In this document: positions 35,507 through 43,871 of the stretch, piece after piece
Layout of the letters: the number at the start of each line of letters is the position of its first letter
How positions within the stretch are numbered: the first letter of the stretch is position 1
Source of the DNA: Ideonella margarita
GTDB lineage: Bacteria > Pseudomonadota > Gammaproteobacteria > Burkholderiales > Burkholderiaceae_C
Length of the DNA stretch: 64,000 nucleotides
Assembly (NCBI RefSeq): GCF_038066635.1
Contig: NZ_JBBUTI010000013.1
Location: 67,408 to 131,407, forward strand
Direction of reading: 5' to 3'
Program-made: the position numbers and the translations under genes
The notes under the pieces: model-generated
Told to the model about the DNA's origin: nothing
Databases searched by the model: none
Seen by the model: only the letters and a program-made list of their open reading frames with translations

Positions 35507-36159
35507 CAGAAGCTGAAGCGGGTGGGTTCGGCGAAGCCGTCGAGGCGCTGGGCCACGGTGTCGAACAGCTCGACGCGGCTGAAGGCGCCGGCAGCCTGGC
35601 GGGTGAACAGCGTGGCGCGCATCACGGGCAGGGCGCCGACGATGGCGATCAGGCGGCCGCCGTCCTTGAGCTGGTCCAGCAGGGCTTGCGGCACCGAAGC
35701 CACCGAGCCCGACAGCACGATCACATCGAACGGGCCTTCGGACGGCAGACCGGCATGGCCGTCGGCTTCGAGCACGGTGACGTTGCTCAGGCCGGCGCGC
35801 TTGAGGTTGTCGGTGGCCATGCGGACCAGGGCCGGGCGGTTGTCCACGGTGAACACATGCTGGGCGCGGTGGGCCAGCAGCGCGGCCATGAAGCCGGAGC
35901 CGGCGCCGATTTCCAGCACCTTCTCATGGCGCTGCACCTTGGCTTCCTGCAGCAGGCGGGCCTCGACGCGCGGGGCCAGCATGGTCTGGCCTTCCGGCAG
36001 GGTGATCTCGGCGTCCACGAAGGCCAGCGCCTTCTGCGCCACGGGCACGAAGTCTTCGCGCTTCACGGCGGCCAGCAGGCCCAGCACGCCAGCGTCCAGC
36101 ACATCCCAGGGGCGGATCTGCTGCTCGATCATGTTGAAGCGGGCTTGTTCGATGTTCAT
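35506..36159 (-). CDS. Protein-L-isoaspartate O-methyltransferase family protein
   Basis: A 217-residue SAM-dependent methyltransferase of the PCMT fold that may repair isoaspartyl residues in damaged proteins. Motif I is VLEIGAGSGFMAALLA, followed by VFTVDNRPAL and the motif II/III region FDVIVLSGSVASVP. The usual PCMT active-site Ser/Thr segment is replaced by GQTMLAPR, so activity on isoaspartate is not certain. The ATG at MNIEQARFNMIEQQIRPW fits homologues; a longer frame extends toward the pump gene. It precedes the rhodanese and tolC genes. Confidence 0.88.
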   Translation of the reverse strand: MNIEQARFNMIEQQIRPWDVLDAGVLGLLAAVKREDFVPVAQKALAFVDAEITLPEGQTMLAPRVEARLLQEAKVQRHEKVLEIGAGSGFMAALLAHRAQHVFTVDNRPALVRMATDNLKRAGLSNVTVLEADGHAGLPSEGPFDVIVLSGSVASVPQALLDQLKDGGRLIAIVGALPVMRATLFTRQAAGAFSRVELFDTVAQRLDGFAEPTRFSF

Positions 36160-36228
36160 CTCGGTGTCCTTCGGGGGTGGGCTGAAGCGCTGCCAACAGG
36201 ACGGCGGCGCTCGAATCAACCCTTCATT

Positions 36229-39200
36229 TTATGCGGGTTCACCCCTGTGCTGAGTGCCAAATCGGCGCCGTGCCCACCGGGCCAGATCGTCGAGGTAGCA
36301 ATAGATCACCGGCACCACCACCAGCGTCAGCACCGACGAGGTGATGACGCCGCCGATCACCGCCTGGCCCATGGGCGCGCGCTGCTCGGAGCCCTCCGTC
36401 AGGGCGAAGGCCAGCGGCACCATGCCGAAGACCATGGCCAGCGTGGTCATCAGGATCGGACGCAGCCGCACATGGGCGGCCTGCAGCAGAGCGGCTGAGC
36501 GCTCCATGCCGTCCGCCCGCAGGCGGATCGCGAAATCGAGCAGCAGGATGGCGTTCTTGGTCACCAGGCCCATCAGCATCACCACGCCGATCACCGAGAA
36601 CATGTTCAGGGTGGAGCGCCAGATCAGCAGCGCGCCCACCACGCCGATCAGCGTCAGCGGCAGCGAACTCATCAGGGCCAGCGGCTGCAGGTAGCTGCGG
36701 AACTGGCTGGCCAGGATCATGTAGATGAAGATCACGCCCATCAGCAGGGCCGACACCGCATAACCGATCGATTCCTGCATGTCTTTCACCGAGCCGCCGA
36801 AGCGGTAGCTGTAGCCCGGTGGCAGCGGCTTGCTGGCCAGCAGGGTGCGGATGTCGGCCGAGACTTCGCCCAGCGCGCGGCCGCTGGTGTTGGCGGTCAG
36901 CTCGACCTCGCGGTTCATGTCGCGGCGGTTGATCTGGTTGGCCAGGGTCGACGGGCGCAGATCGGCCACCTGCGGCAGGCTGACCATGCGGGCTGAACCA
37001 TCGGCGTTCGTTCCGGCGAGTAGCGACAGCCGGGCAAGGTCAGCTGCATCTTCACGCTGCGAGGGGTGCAGCCGCACACGCACGTCGTAGTTGCGGCCAT
37101 CGGGCGCGCGCCACTGGCCCACCACGCTGCCCGTCACCAGGTTGCGCAGGTGGCTGGTGATGCTGGCCACCGACAGGCCCAGATCGGACGCCGCGTCACG
37201 CCGCACATCCACCGCCACGGTGGGCTTCTCGGGCTTCATGCTGGTGTCCAGATCGACCAGCCCGGGAATGGCCTGCAGGTCCTTCGACAGCTGTGCCGAG
37301 AGCTTCTGCAACTGCGCAAGGTCTTGACCCTGCATCGACAGCGAAATGGGCTTCTGCCCGCCCACCGCATCCAGCAGGCCGACGTGGGTGACGGTGATGC
37401 CGGGCACGCTGGCCAGCCGTGCGCGCAGCGGCTCGGAGAACTGATCAACGCTGCGGCTGCGATCTTTCCGGTCCACCAGGCGCACATAGATGCTGACCTG
37501 GTTGCGGCCCAGCGCCTGGCCCGTGTTGATGGTGGCCAGCGTGTAGCGCACCTCCGGCAATTCACGCAGGATGGCGTCGACCTGCGCGGTGCGCTCACGC
37601 GTCACTTCCAGGCTGGCACCCACCGGGGTGTAGAAGCTGACGGTGGTCTCGGAGAAGTCGGCCTTGGGCACGAACTCGGTGCCGAGCTTGCCCACCAGCA
37701 GCACCGCCAGCACGAGCGTGGACAGGGCGATCAGCAGCGTCTTGCCCTTGTGCGTCAGCGACCAGCTCAGTGCACGCTCGTAACCCCGCGCCAAGGCCTT
37801 CGAGCCACGGTCAACCCAGTGCGTGACGCGCCCCAGCGTGTGGTCATAAAGGTTGCGTGGCACGAAGGGCTGGCCTTCGCGGTCGATGGCCGGGTCATGC
37901 CAGACGGACGACAGCATCGGGTCGAGCGTGAAACTGACGAACATCGAGATCATCACGGCCGAGACGATGGTCAGCCCGAACTCGTGGAAGAACTTGCCGA
38001 TGATGCCGCCCATGAAACCGATGGGCAGGAACACCGCCACGATCGACAGCGTGGTGGCCAGCACGGCCAGGCCAATTTCCTGGGTGCCGAACAGCGCGGC
38101 GTCGTGCGGGCTGCGGCCCATCTGCACATGCCGAACGATGTTCTCGCGCACCACGATCGCATCGTCGATCAGCAGGCCCACGCAGAGCGACAACGCCATC
38201 AACGTGATCATGTTGATCGTGAAGCCGAAGGCGTGCATGAACAGGAAGGTGCCGATCAGCGAGATCGGCAGCGTCAGGCCGGTGATGACCGTGGAGCGCC
38301 ACGAGTTCAGGAACAGGAACACGATGCCGATGGTCAGCACCGCACCTTCGATCAGCGTGCGGCGCACGTTGTTCACCGAGACCCGGATCGGGCGCGAGTT
38401 GTCGCGCACCACCTGCAGGGTCATGCCCGAAGGGGCTCGGGCCTGCAAGTCAGCCACCACGCCGCTCAGGCCGTCCACCACGTCGATGGTGTTTTCGCCC
38501 TGGGCCTTCAACACGTCGAGCGCCAGGGTGCGCTCACCGTTGTACAACGCCAGGCTTTCGACTTCCTCGGGGCCGTCGACGATGTCGGCCACCTGCGACA
38601 GGCGCACCGGCTGGCCATTGCGCCGCGCGACGATGAGCTCGCCCATCTGCGCCGGGCTGGTGAAGCGCCCGTCGATCTGCACGATGCGCTCGGTATCGGC
38701 GCCGCGCAAGGTGCCGGCCGGCAGGTTGCGCGTCTCGGCCTTCACCGTGTTGAGCACGGCATCCGCGCCCAGGCCGAAGGCTTGCAGCGCGTCGGGCTTG
38801 AGGTAGATGTTCACCTCGCGGCGGGCGCCGCCCACCAGCGTGACAGAGCCCACGCCGCGCACGTTCTCCAGCCGCTTCTTCACCACCTGGTCGGCCCAGG
38901 TGGTGAGCTCGGACGGGCTGCGCACGCCACCCGGTGAGGTCAGCGCCAGGCTCCAGATCGGGCGTGAGGCCGGATCGAACCGCTGCACCCGCGCTTCCTT
39001 CACCTCGTCAGGGAAGTTGGAGCGCACCAGTGCGATCTTCTCGCGCACGTCATCGGCCGCCTTGCGCCCGTCGAGCTCCAGGTTGAACTGGATGATCACG
39101 ACCGAGGTGCCTTCGTAGCTGCGCGAGGTCAGCTGGCTGATGCCGGCGATGGTGTTGACGGCTTCTTCCACCTTGGTGGTCAGCTCGTTCTCGACGATTT

Positions 39201-39369
39201 CGGCCGAGGCGCCCGGGTAGTCGATCGACACCACCACGGTCGGAAAGTCGATGTTCGGAAACTGGTCGACCTTCAGGCGCTGCAGCGAGAAGCTGCCCAG
39301 CACCACGAGGGCCAGCATGACCATCACGGCCATCACCGGGTTGCTGATCGAGACGCGGGTGAACCACAT
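36229..39369 (-). CDS. RND-family efflux pump inner-membrane subunit
   Basis: A 1046-residue proton-driven exporter of the AcrB/MdtB (HAE1) family. Twelve membrane helices in two repeats surround two large periplasmic porter loops. The N-terminus (WFTRVSISNPVMAVMVML), the FPNIDFPTVVVS motif and the helix-4 LCVGLLIDDAIVVRENI with the proton-relay aspartates are all present. It lies 13 bases after the adaptor gene and upstream of a TolC-like channel, forming a tripartite pump under a TetR repressor. The substrate spectrum cannot be told from sequence. Confidence 0.95.
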   Translation of the reverse strand: MWFTRVSISNPVMAVMVMLALVVLGSFSLQRLKVDQFPNIDFPTVVVSIDYPGASAEIVENELTTKVEEAVNTIAGISQLTSRSYEGTSVVIIQFNLELDGRKAADDVREKIALVRSNFPDEVKEARVQRFDPASRPIWSLALTSPGGVRSPSELTTWADQVVKKRLENVRGVGSVTLVGGARREVNIYLKPDALQAFGLGADAVLNTVKAETRNLPAGTLRGADTERIVQIDGRFTSPAQMGELIVARRNGQPVRLSQVADIVDGPEEVESLALYNGERTLALDVLKAQGENTIDVVDGLSGVVADLQARAPSGMTLQVVRDNSRPIRVSVNNVRRTLIEGAVLTIGIVFLFLNSWRSTVITGLTLPISLIGTFLFMHAFGFTINMITLMALSLCVGLLIDDAIVVRENIVRHVQMGRSPHDAALFGTQEIGLAVLATTLSIVAVFLPIGFMGGIIGKFFHEFGLTIVSAVMISMFVSFTLDPMLSSVWHDPAIDREGQPFVPRNLYDHTLGRVTHWVDRGSKALARGYERALSWSLTHKGKTLLIALSTLVLAVLLVGKLGTEFVPKADFSETTVSFYTPVGASLEVTRERTAQVDAILRELPEVRYTLATINTGQALGRNQVSIYVRLVDRKDRSRSVDQFSEPLRARLASVPGITVTHVGLLDAVGGQKPISLSMQGQDLAQLQKLSAQLSKDLQAIPGLVDLDTSMKPEKPTVAVDVRRDAASDLGLSVASITSHLRNLVTGSVVGQWRAPDGRNYDVRVRLHPSQREDAADLARLSLLAGTNADGSARMVSLPQVADLRPSTLANQINRRDMNREVELTANTSGRALGEVSADIRTLLASKPLPPGYSYRFGGSVKDMQESIGYAVSALLMGVIFIYMILASQFRSYLQPLALMSSLPLTLIGVVGALLIWRSTLNMFSVIGVVMLMGLVTKNAILLLDFAIRLRADGMERSAALLQAAHVRLRPILMTTLAMVFGMVPLAFALTEGSEQRAPMGQAVIGGVITSSVLTLVVVPVIYCYLDDLARWARRRFGTQHRGEPA

Positions 39370-39382
39370 GGTGCGGGCCTGC

Positions 39383-40588
39383 TCAGCGGGCAGCCGTGGA
39401 GGCTGCTGGCGCGGTGTTGGCCGACGACGCGGGGGCTGATGGCGCTGCAGGCGCCCGCACCGGCGTGCCGTCGGCCACCAGACCGGCGCGGCCGGCCAGC
39501 ACGCGGCTGCCGTCCTTCACGCCCGTGAGCACCTCGGTGACCGGCACACCTTGCACAAGGCCCGTGACGCCCAGCGTGACCGGCCGTTGCCGCGCCACCT
39601 GGGTCTCGTCGATGACGATGAGGTAGGGCTGCGGCTGATCAATGCGGATGGCCGAGGTCGGCACGGTCAGCGCCTCGCGCTCACCCGTCATCAGGCGGCC
39701 CCGCGCGAACAAGCCCTGGCGCAGGCCCGGCTGCCCCATCACTTCCAGATAAGCCGAGACGGTGCGGCTGCCAGCCGCAGCGCTCGGATTGATGCGCGCC
39801 AGCTTGGCGGCCACCGGGGCGGCCTGGCCTTCAACCTCGAGCAGGGCCTTGGCGCCGATCTTCAGGGCGGCAGCGTCTTGCGGCGGAATGGCGGCTTCGA
39901 GGTCGAGCACCGACAGATCCACGATTTCCACGATGCGGCCGTCCAGCGGCACCCGCTCACCCGGCTGCGCCAGGCGCTGCGCCACCCAGCCGGCAAACGG
40001 TGCCAGCAGCTGCGCATCATTGCGTGATTTGCGTGCCAGCTCGGTCGCGCTCTGTGCGGCCTGCAGGCTGGCGCGCGCACCGTTGGCATTGGCCACCGCC
40101 GTGTCCAGCGCGGTGGTTGAAATGAAGCCCTGGTTGACCAGCGCACGGTTGTTCGCCAGCGCGCGTTCCGCCACATCGAGCTGCGCCTTCGCGGCTTCGG
40201 CCTGCTGCTCGGCCTGTCGCAGTCGCAGGTCGAACTCGGTCGGGTCGATCTGGCCCAGGAGTTGGCCGGCGCGCACGGCGTCGCCTTCGCGCACACTCAG
40301 GCTCTTCAATTCACCTGCCACCTTGGCCTTGATGACCGCCGACTGCCGGGCCTTCAAGCTGCCGTTGAGCTCGATGCTCGATTGCATGGTGGCCCGGCTG
40401 ACGCTGGTCACATCGCCAGCCGCCAGCTGCAAGGTGGCGATGGCCGGTGCACTCGCTGCCCCTCTGTCGGTTCCGGTGGCGGGTGCGCTGGCAGCGGTGG
40501 CCGCGCCATTGCCGCCACGGTGGGTCGCCACCCAGGCGGCTGCGGCCACCACGCACAGGCCAGCGGCCCAGATCACAGGTTTTTTCAT
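39383..40588 (-). CDS. RND efflux periplasmic adaptor (membrane fusion protein)
   Basis: A 401-residue HlyD/AcrA-type adaptor that bridges the RND pump and the outer-membrane channel. An N-terminal signal anchor (about residues 4-22) is followed by an Ala-rich stretch, a lipoyl half-domain (IKAKVAGELKSLSVREGDAVRAGQ-like), an alpha-helical hairpin (about 120-185) and beta-barrel/membrane-proximal domains. AGLC near residue 12 is not a good lipobox, so it is probably not lipidated. The C-terminus is again Ala/Pro-rich. It sits between tetR and the pump gene. Confidence 0.93.
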   Translation of the reverse strand: MKKPVIWAAGLCVVAAAAWVATHRGGNGAATAASAPATGTDRGAASAPAIATLQLAAGDVTSVSRATMQSSIELNGSLKARQSAVIKAKVAGELKSLSVREGDAVRAGQLLGQIDPTEFDLRLRQAEQQAEAAKAQLDVAERALANNRALVNQGFISTTALDTAVANANGARASLQAAQSATELARKSRNDAQLLAPFAGWVAQRLAQPGERVPLDGRIVEIVDLSVLDLEAAIPPQDAAALKIGAKALLEVEGQAAPVAAKLARINPSAAAGSRTVSAYLEVMGQPGLRQGLFARGRLMTGEREALTVPTSAIRIDQPQPYLIVIDETQVARQRPVTLGVTGLVQGVPVTEVLTGVKDGSRVLAGRAGLVADGTPVRAPAAPSAPASSANTAPAASTAAR

Positions 40589-40603
40589 GGGCTGCTTCTT
40601 GGT

Positions 40604-41245
40604 TCAGGTCGCCGCGGGGCGGCGCAGTCCGCCGAGCAGCAGGCTCATGTGCTGGCGGATGAAGAGTTCCGGATCGCCGAGGGAGGCCTCCATGTTCGGG
40701 CAAGCCCCCAGCGAGTGCTTGTGCACGCACAGCATGATCATCGGCAACACGATGGAATGCACCGTGCCGGTCACATCGACCGGGCGGAATTCGCCGGCGT
40801 CGATGCCACGCTGCACCATGCGGGTGATCACGGCGGTGCCGGGCTCGATGACTTCGCGCAGGTAGAAGTCGGCGATGTCGGGGAAGTTGCGCACCTCGGT
40901 CAGCACCAGCTTGAAGATGCAGGCGCTGCTGCTGCTGTACACCCGCAGCCACCACGCGCTCATCACGTCCTGCAGCAGCTCGGAACAGCTGCCGGTGTGG
41001 GCCTCCGCCATCTGCGCACCGGCGGCGATGTCGGCCGACAAGGTGTGGCGGATCGCGGCCTTCAGCAATTCTTCCTTGCTCGGGAAGTAGAGGTACAAGG
41101 TGCCCTTGGACACGCCAGCGCGCGCCGCCACTTCTTCAGACTTGGTGGCCGCGAAACCCTTTTCCACGAACAGGGCCATGGCAGCATCCAGCAGTTCCTG
41201 CGGACGGGCGTCTTTGCGGCGTTGTCGGGTGGACGGGCTGGGCAT
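40604..41245 (-). CDS. TetR-family repressor of the efflux operon
   Basis: A 213-residue regulator: N-terminal TetR HTH (residues ~12-58, AAMALFVEKGFAATKSEEVAARAGVS region and GTLYLYFPSKEELL), then a helical ligand domain. It is first gene of the operon that encodes the adaptor and pump, and a perfect palindrome lies just before its start, so autorepression with induction by a pump substrate is expected, as for AcrR/MexR-type systems. The ATG of MPSPSTRQRRKD is used, because the longer frame runs through the operator and promoter. Confidence 0.93.
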   Translation of the reverse strand: MPSPSTRQRRKDARPQELLDAAMALFVEKGFAATKSEEVAARAGVSKGTLYLYFPSKEELLKAAIRHTLSADIAAGAQMAEAHTGSCSELLQDVMSAWWLRVYSSSSACIFKLVLTEVRNFPDIADFYLREVIEPGTAVITRMVQRGIDAGEFRPVDVTGTVHSIVLPMIMLCVHKHSLGACPNMEASLGDPELFIRQHMSLLLGGLRRPAAT

Positions 41246-41246
41246 G

Positions 41247-41270
41247 ATTACTGACTGATCGGTCAGTAAT
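41247..41270. promoter_or_regulatory. TetR operator palindrome
   Basis: Perfect 9-bp arms ATTACTGAC (41247-41255) and GTCAGTAAT (41262-41270) around TGATCG. It begins 2 bases before the tetR start codon on the minus strand and covers the expected transcription start, a classic autorepression layout. Confidence 0.85.
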
Positions 41271-41296
41271 GCTAACAGTGGCGGGGATGCCGTCAA
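41269..41296 (-). promoter_or_regulatory. Candidate promoter of the tetR-efflux operon
   Basis: On the minus strand TTGACG (41291-41296) and TAGCAT (41269-41274) are spaced by 16 bases, with the operator palindrome directly after the -10 box. Confidence 0.6.
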
Positions 41297-41312
41297 TACT
41301 ATAGGGGGTATT

Positions 41313-41897
41313 ATGACCGGGAAGGTACTGATCCAGCGCAGAGTCGTCTGCCGCGGCCTGCTTTGCGCGCTGCCCGTCGGGCTGGCCGGCTGCGCCAGCC
41401 TGCTTGTGCCGCCCACGCTGCGCTGGCGCGAGGACGAGCTGAACCAGCTGCTGGCGAGCCGGTTTCCGCAGGAGCGCCAGGTGTTGGGGCTGTGGTCGCT
41501 GACCTTGAGCGCGCCGCAGGTGCAGTTGCTGGGCGACCAGCAACAGTTGCGAACCGCGCTGCGCCTGAGCGTGGCTGAGCGCCAGGGCGACGGCCGCCGC
41601 TGGCAGGGCGAGATGGTGCTCGACAGCGCGCTGCGCTATCAGCCGTCGGATCAGACCGTGCGCCTGCGGCGCGTGACGGTGCAATCGGTGCGGCTGGAGC
41701 GTGACCAGGGCGGTGTGCTGATGCAGGCACAGCGGGTGGGTACCTTGCTGGTGGAAAAGCTGCTGGAGGACGCGCCGCTGCTGAAGCTGAGTGAGCAGCA
41801 ACAGGCGCGGCTGGCGCGCGCAGGGGTGGAGCCGGGCGAGATCCGCGTCACGGCTGACGCGCTGGAGCTGACGCTGGTGGCGCGCCGAGCCACTTGA
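41313..41897 (+). CDS. DUF1439-like lipoprotein
   Basis: A 194-residue predicted lipoprotein: a signal sequence with lipobox LAGC (Cys27) and a mature domain starting SLLVPPTLRWREDELNQLL, resembling the DUF1439/YceB family of small envelope lipoproteins with no established function. The mature part contains alternating hydrophobic strands (VQLLGDQQQLRTALRLSVAE) of the kind seen in lipid-binding tubular folds, but that is inference. It diverges from tetR, and the shared 67-base gap includes the TetR operator, so co-regulation is possible. Confidence 0.75.
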   Translation: MTGKVLIQRRVVCRGLLCALPVGLAGCASLLVPPTLRWREDELNQLLASRFPQERQVLGLWSLTLSAPQVQLLGDQQQLRTALRLSVAERQGDGRRWQGEMVLDSALRYQPSDQTVRLRRVTVQSVRLERDQGGVLMQAQRVGTLLVEKLLEDAPLLKLSEQQQARLARAGVEPGEIRVTADALELTLVARRAT

Positions 41898-41976
41898 AAT
41901 CCCCCGAACCTGCGGCCGCCTCAGGGGCCTCGCCGTTTATGATGCGCCGCATCAAATTTGCGCTTGGGAGTCCCTG

Positions 41977-42810
41977 TTGGATCTGATTTTGCTGCTCAAG
42001 GCCGCCGTCATGGGCGTGGTGGAAGGCTTGACCGAGTTCCTGCCGATCTCGTCGACCGGCCACCTGATTCTGGCGGGCTCCCTGCTGAACTTCGCCGATG
42101 CGAAGGCCAAGGTGTTCGAGATCGCCATCCAGACCGGTGCCATCCTCGCGGTGGTCATCGTTTACTGGGTGCGCCTGCGTGATGCAGCCACGGGCGTGTT
42201 CAGCGAGCGCGCGTCGCAGCGCTTCGTGCTGAATGTGCTGATCGGCTTTCTGCCCGCCGCCGTCATCGGCCTGCTGGCCTACAAGACCATCAAGGCCTAC
42301 CTGTTCACGCCGCCGGTGGTGGCCACGTCGTTCATCGTGGGTGGCCTGATCATCCTGTGGGTGGAACGCCGGCCGACCGCCGCTGCAGCGGCCCCGCGCA
42401 TTGCCACGGTGGACGATCTTTCGCCACTGGACGCATTGAAGGTGGGCCTGGTGCAATGCCTGGGCATGATCCCCGGCACCAGCCGCTCAGGCTCGACCAT
42501 CATCGGCGGCATGCTGCTCGGCCTGTCGCGCCAGGCGGCCACCGATTTCAGCTTCTTCCTGGCGATTCCGACGCTGGTCGGCGCCGGCGCCTACAGCATG
42601 TGGAAAGAGCGCCACCTGCTGTCGATGGCCGACGTGCCGATGTTCACCGTCGGCCTGGTCGTGTCGTTCATCAGCGCCTGGATCTGCGTGCGCTGGCTGC
42701 TGCGCTACATCGCCAACCACACCTTCACGGTGTTCGCCTGGTACCGCATCGCCTTCGGCCTGCTGGTGCTGGCCACCTGGTGGACCGGCACCGTCGTCTG
42801 GGCTGATTGA
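41977..42810 (+). CDS. uppP: Undecaprenyl-diphosphatase
   Basis: Inner-membrane phosphatase (BacA family) that recycles undecaprenyl pyrophosphate to the monophosphate carrier for peptidoglycan and other envelope polymers. The 277-residue protein has about eight helices and both catalytic motifs, EGLTEFLPISSTGH near residue 15 and PGTSRSGSTII in the middle. The start is TTG at 41977, 6 bases after GGGAG; the following residues MDLILLLKAAVMG match homologues. It confers bacitracin resistance when abundant. Convergent with trmB, 9 bases apart. Confidence 0.96.
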   Translation: MDLILLLKAAVMGVVEGLTEFLPISSTGHLILAGSLLNFADAKAKVFEIAIQTGAILAVVIVYWVRLRDAATGVFSERASQRFVLNVLIGFLPAAVIGLLAYKTIKAYLFTPPVVATSFIVGGLIILWVERRPTAAAAAPRIATVDDLSPLDALKVGLVQCLGMIPGTSRSGSTIIGGMLLGLSRQAATDFSFFLAIPTLVGAGAYSMWKERHLLSMADVPMFTVGLVVSFISAWICVRWLLRYIANHTFTVFAWYRIAFGLLVLATWWTGTVVWAD

Positions 42811-42819
42811 GCAGGCCGC

Positions 42820-43611
42820 TCAGCGGCGGCTGAACAGCAGGTCCCACACCCCGTGGCCCAGGCGAATGCCGCGGGCCTCGAATTTGGTCAGGGGCCGGTA
42901 GTCTGGCCGCGGCGCGTAGCCATCGGCGGTGTTGGCCAGGCTGGTCTCGGCTGACAGCACTTCCAGCATCTGCTCGGCATACGGCTCCCAGTCGGTCGCG
43001 CAGTGCAGCACGCCGCCCGGCTTCAGGCGCGACGCCAGCAGCTTCACCAGCGCTGGCTGGATCAGGCGGCGCTTGTTGTGCTTCTTCTTGTGCCACGGGT
43101 CCGGGAAGAACACATGCACGCCGTCCAGGCTGTCCGGGGCGATCATGTGCTCCAGCACCTCCACCGCGTCGTGCTGGATGATGCGCAGGTTCTGGTGGCC
43201 CTCATCACCGATCAGCTTCAGCAGCGCACCCACGCCCGGCGTGTGCACTTCAACGCCGATGAAATCGGTGTCGGTGCGCGCAGCGGCGATCTTGGCCGTG
43301 GCGGCGCCCATGCCAAAGCCGATTTCCAGCACCACCGGCGCCTGACGGCCGAACACATCGGTCGGGTTCAGCAAGGAGGCCTGGTAGGGCAGCACGAACT
43401 TCGGGCCCAACTCTTCCAGTGCCTTGATCTGGCCCGTGCCCATGCGGCCCGCGCGCACCACGAAGCTGCGGATGCTGCGGCGCGGCGCGGCGCCCTCAGT
43501 GGCGGCTTCAGTGGCGGCTTCCGTGGCCCCTTCCTTGGCGTTTGCGCCCAGGCCGTTGTCGTCGGCAGGCTCGTCGTGGTCGGGCAGGGGGGCGTTGGGC
43601 GTGTCGGTCAT
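42820..43611 (-). CDS. trmB: tRNA (guanine-N7-)-methyltransferase
   Basis: Forms m7G46 in the variable loop of tRNAs using SAM. The Rossmann methyltransferase core has motif I LEIGFGMGAATAK and the family signature FFPDPWHKKKHNKRR. The 263-residue protein carries a ~45-residue Ala/Glu-rich N-terminal extension with an EAATEAATEG repeat, probably disordered. The next in-frame Met is inside the conserved region, so the long start is kept. It diverges from the tRNA-Gly gene at the island border. Confidence 0.95.
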   Translation of the reverse strand: MTDTPNAPLPDHDEPADDNGLGANAKEGATEAATEAATEGAAPRRSIRSFVVRAGRMGTGQIKALEELGPKFVLPYQASLLNPTDVFGRQAPVVLEIGFGMGAATAKIAAARTDTDFIGVEVHTPGVGALLKLIGDEGHQNLRIIQHDAVEVLEHMIAPDSLDGVHVFFPDPWHKKKHNKRRLIQPALVKLLASRLKPGGVLHCATDWEPYAEQMLEVLSAETSLANTADGYAPRPDYRPLTKFEARGIRLGHGVWDLLFSRR

Positions 43612-43697
43612 GGAAGGCGCAAATTGGGCCCGTCAAGGTTGCGAGCGGGCAGGGCGCGCATTGTGCCCGATGCCCCGGAAGCCGCACCTTTCCCCGC

Positions 43698-43703
43698 TAG
43701 AAT
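43698..43703 (+). promoter_or_regulatory. -10 box of tRNA-Gly
   Basis: TAGAAT lies 10 bases before the mature tRNA 5' end, the right place for a stable-RNA promoter. The -35 region at 43675-43680 is poor. Confidence 0.45.
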
Positions 43704-43713
43704 GCGTCGCAGT

Positions 43714-43787
43714 GCGGGCGTAGTTCAATGGTAGAACTTCTGCTTCCCAAGCAGATAGTGAGGGTTCGATTCCCTTCGCCCGCTCCA
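43714..43787 (+). tRNA. tRNA-Gly(CCC)
   Basis: A 74-base tRNA with acceptor GCGGGCG/CGCCCGC, anticodon stem TCTGC/GCAGA with loop TTCCCAA (anticodon CCC) and encoded TCCA end. It is closely similar to E. coli glyU. An integrase gene starts 85 bases downstream. Confidence 0.97.
43764..43787 (+). other. Presumed left attachment site (tRNA-Gly 3' end)
   Basis: Tyrosine recombinases of islands usually use the T-arm and 3' end of the target tRNA as core. The integrase next to the tRNA makes this the likely attL. A second copy of the sequence was not found in the window, so the exact core is not defined. Confidence 0.45.
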
Positions 43788-43871
43788 CATCTCTGCAAGT
43801 GATTGATTTTCAATCGGAATCCGTCCTTGCACCCGGTCGCTACAGGGCACTCCTACAAAGTCGGAGTGACA

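Noticed and set aside
37066..38937. 623-codon plus-strand frame opposite the RND pump gene
   Set aside because: Antisense artefact; the minus-strand pump is full length with all motifs.
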